Assembly: GCA_008360975.2 (NCBI GenBank)
Contig: CM039211.1
Span: 47,862,077-47,926,076, forward strand
Source of the DNA: Lichenostomus cassidix
Lineage: Eukaryota; Chordata; Aves; Passeriformes; Meliphagidae
DNA: 64,000 nt
Direction of reading: 5' to 3'
Part shown: positions 63,729-64,000 of the stretch, in pieces
Numbering within the stretch: position 1 is the first letter of the stretch
Layout: each line of letters opens with the position of its first letter
Translations under genes and position numbers: made by a program
The notes under the pieces: model-generated
The model's database searches: none
What the model saw: the letters and a program-made list of their open reading frames with translations, nothing else
What the model was told of the DNA's origin: nothing

Positions 63729-64000
63729 AGCATAACAGTAAAATCAACAGCTTATGGAGCAGAAAAATACATATTTGTGTGTGCAAAAGGGGTCTTCCTT
63801 TCTGATCAGAATATGCCTTTTGTTTTGTAAAAAATTCAAGGGATGCCTTTATCGAAAAAGATTTTTAAAAATTCTGTTCAATACAATGCTATTACCTTGG
63901 TGAATGTACCTAAAAATGAATTCTCTTAGGATCTCATCACTTTTACATTTCATCATTATTTCCTTTGTAAATAGATACTTCATGTAAGACATGAGTAAAT

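Larger units (their letters stand above)
38778..64000 (+). other. GLIS3: GLIS3 intron, more than 25 kb, running off the window
   Basis: The intron opens with a consensus donor GTAAGT. No exon encoding zinc finger 3 (expected to begin FEGC and carry the CEKAF/HLRSH core) was found in any frame to the end of the window. The intron contains CR1 pieces (46.0, 51.1-52.6 and 63.2-63.7 kb), an antisense ERV LTR (58.7-59.3 kb), short AT repeats and inverted repeats, listed separately. The stretches 38778-46040, 46120-51130, 52640-58680 and 59270-63200 hold nothing I can identify as a gene or transposon. Confidence 0.8.

Noticed and set aside
1..64000. A novel defence-like or operonic system, CRISPR array, tRNA or rRNA genes
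   Set aside because: The window is vertebrate intronic DNA; no array, RNA gene or clustered genes were seen on either strand.

Overview
The window is vertebrate nuclear DNA, almost certainly from a bird. It is AT-rich and gene-sparse. It holds avian-type CR1 LINE copies whose 3' ends carry the CACAGAATCACAGAAT-like terminal repeats, and LTRs of an avian endogenous-retrovirus family. There are no bacterial-type operons, tRNAs, rRNAs or CRISPR arrays, and nearly all open frames are chance or repeat-derived.

The only recognisable gene is GLIS3 on the + strand, a Krueppel-like C2H2 zinc-finger transcription factor of the GLI/ZIC superfamily. Three of its exons are visible. (1) A 5' exon at about 2516-2983 corresponds to the N-terminal coding exon of the long mammalian isoform, but it is decayed here: the start codon is lost, two net frameshifts are inferred and two stops are in frame. 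(2) An intact exon lies at 33145-33352. (3) A large intact exon lies at 37664-38777. It carries the conserved N-terminal region, the SUFU-binding VYGHF motif, a proline-rich stretch with a PPxY motif, zinc fingers 1 and 2, and the first cysteine of finger 3. Phases match at every junction. Fingers 3-5 and the C-terminal activation domain must lie beyond 64000, and the promoter region lies before 1 or in an exon not recognised. GLIS3 is Z-linked in chicken, so this is probably Z-chromosome sequence (inference).

The rest is intron: 1-2515, 2984-33144 (about 30.2 kb), 33353-37663 (4.3 kb) and 38778-64000 (more than 25 kb). The introns hold three sizeable 5'-truncated CR1 copies (20.2-21.1 kb, 51.1-52.6 kb, 63.2-63.7 kb, all antisense to GLIS3) and two CR1 3'-end fragments (8.6 kb and 46.0 kb). 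They also hold two solo-type ERV LTRs (22.1-22.7 kb sense; 58.7-59.3 kb antisense), a probable LTR-end scrap at 10.5 kb, several simple repeats and a few strong inverted repeats.

The most interesting point is the eroded N-terminal exon. This genome appears unable to make the long GLIS3 isoform from it. The first usable in-frame start is the ATG at 33222, at the same place as the start of the known short mammalian isoform. No novel multi-gene system was found.
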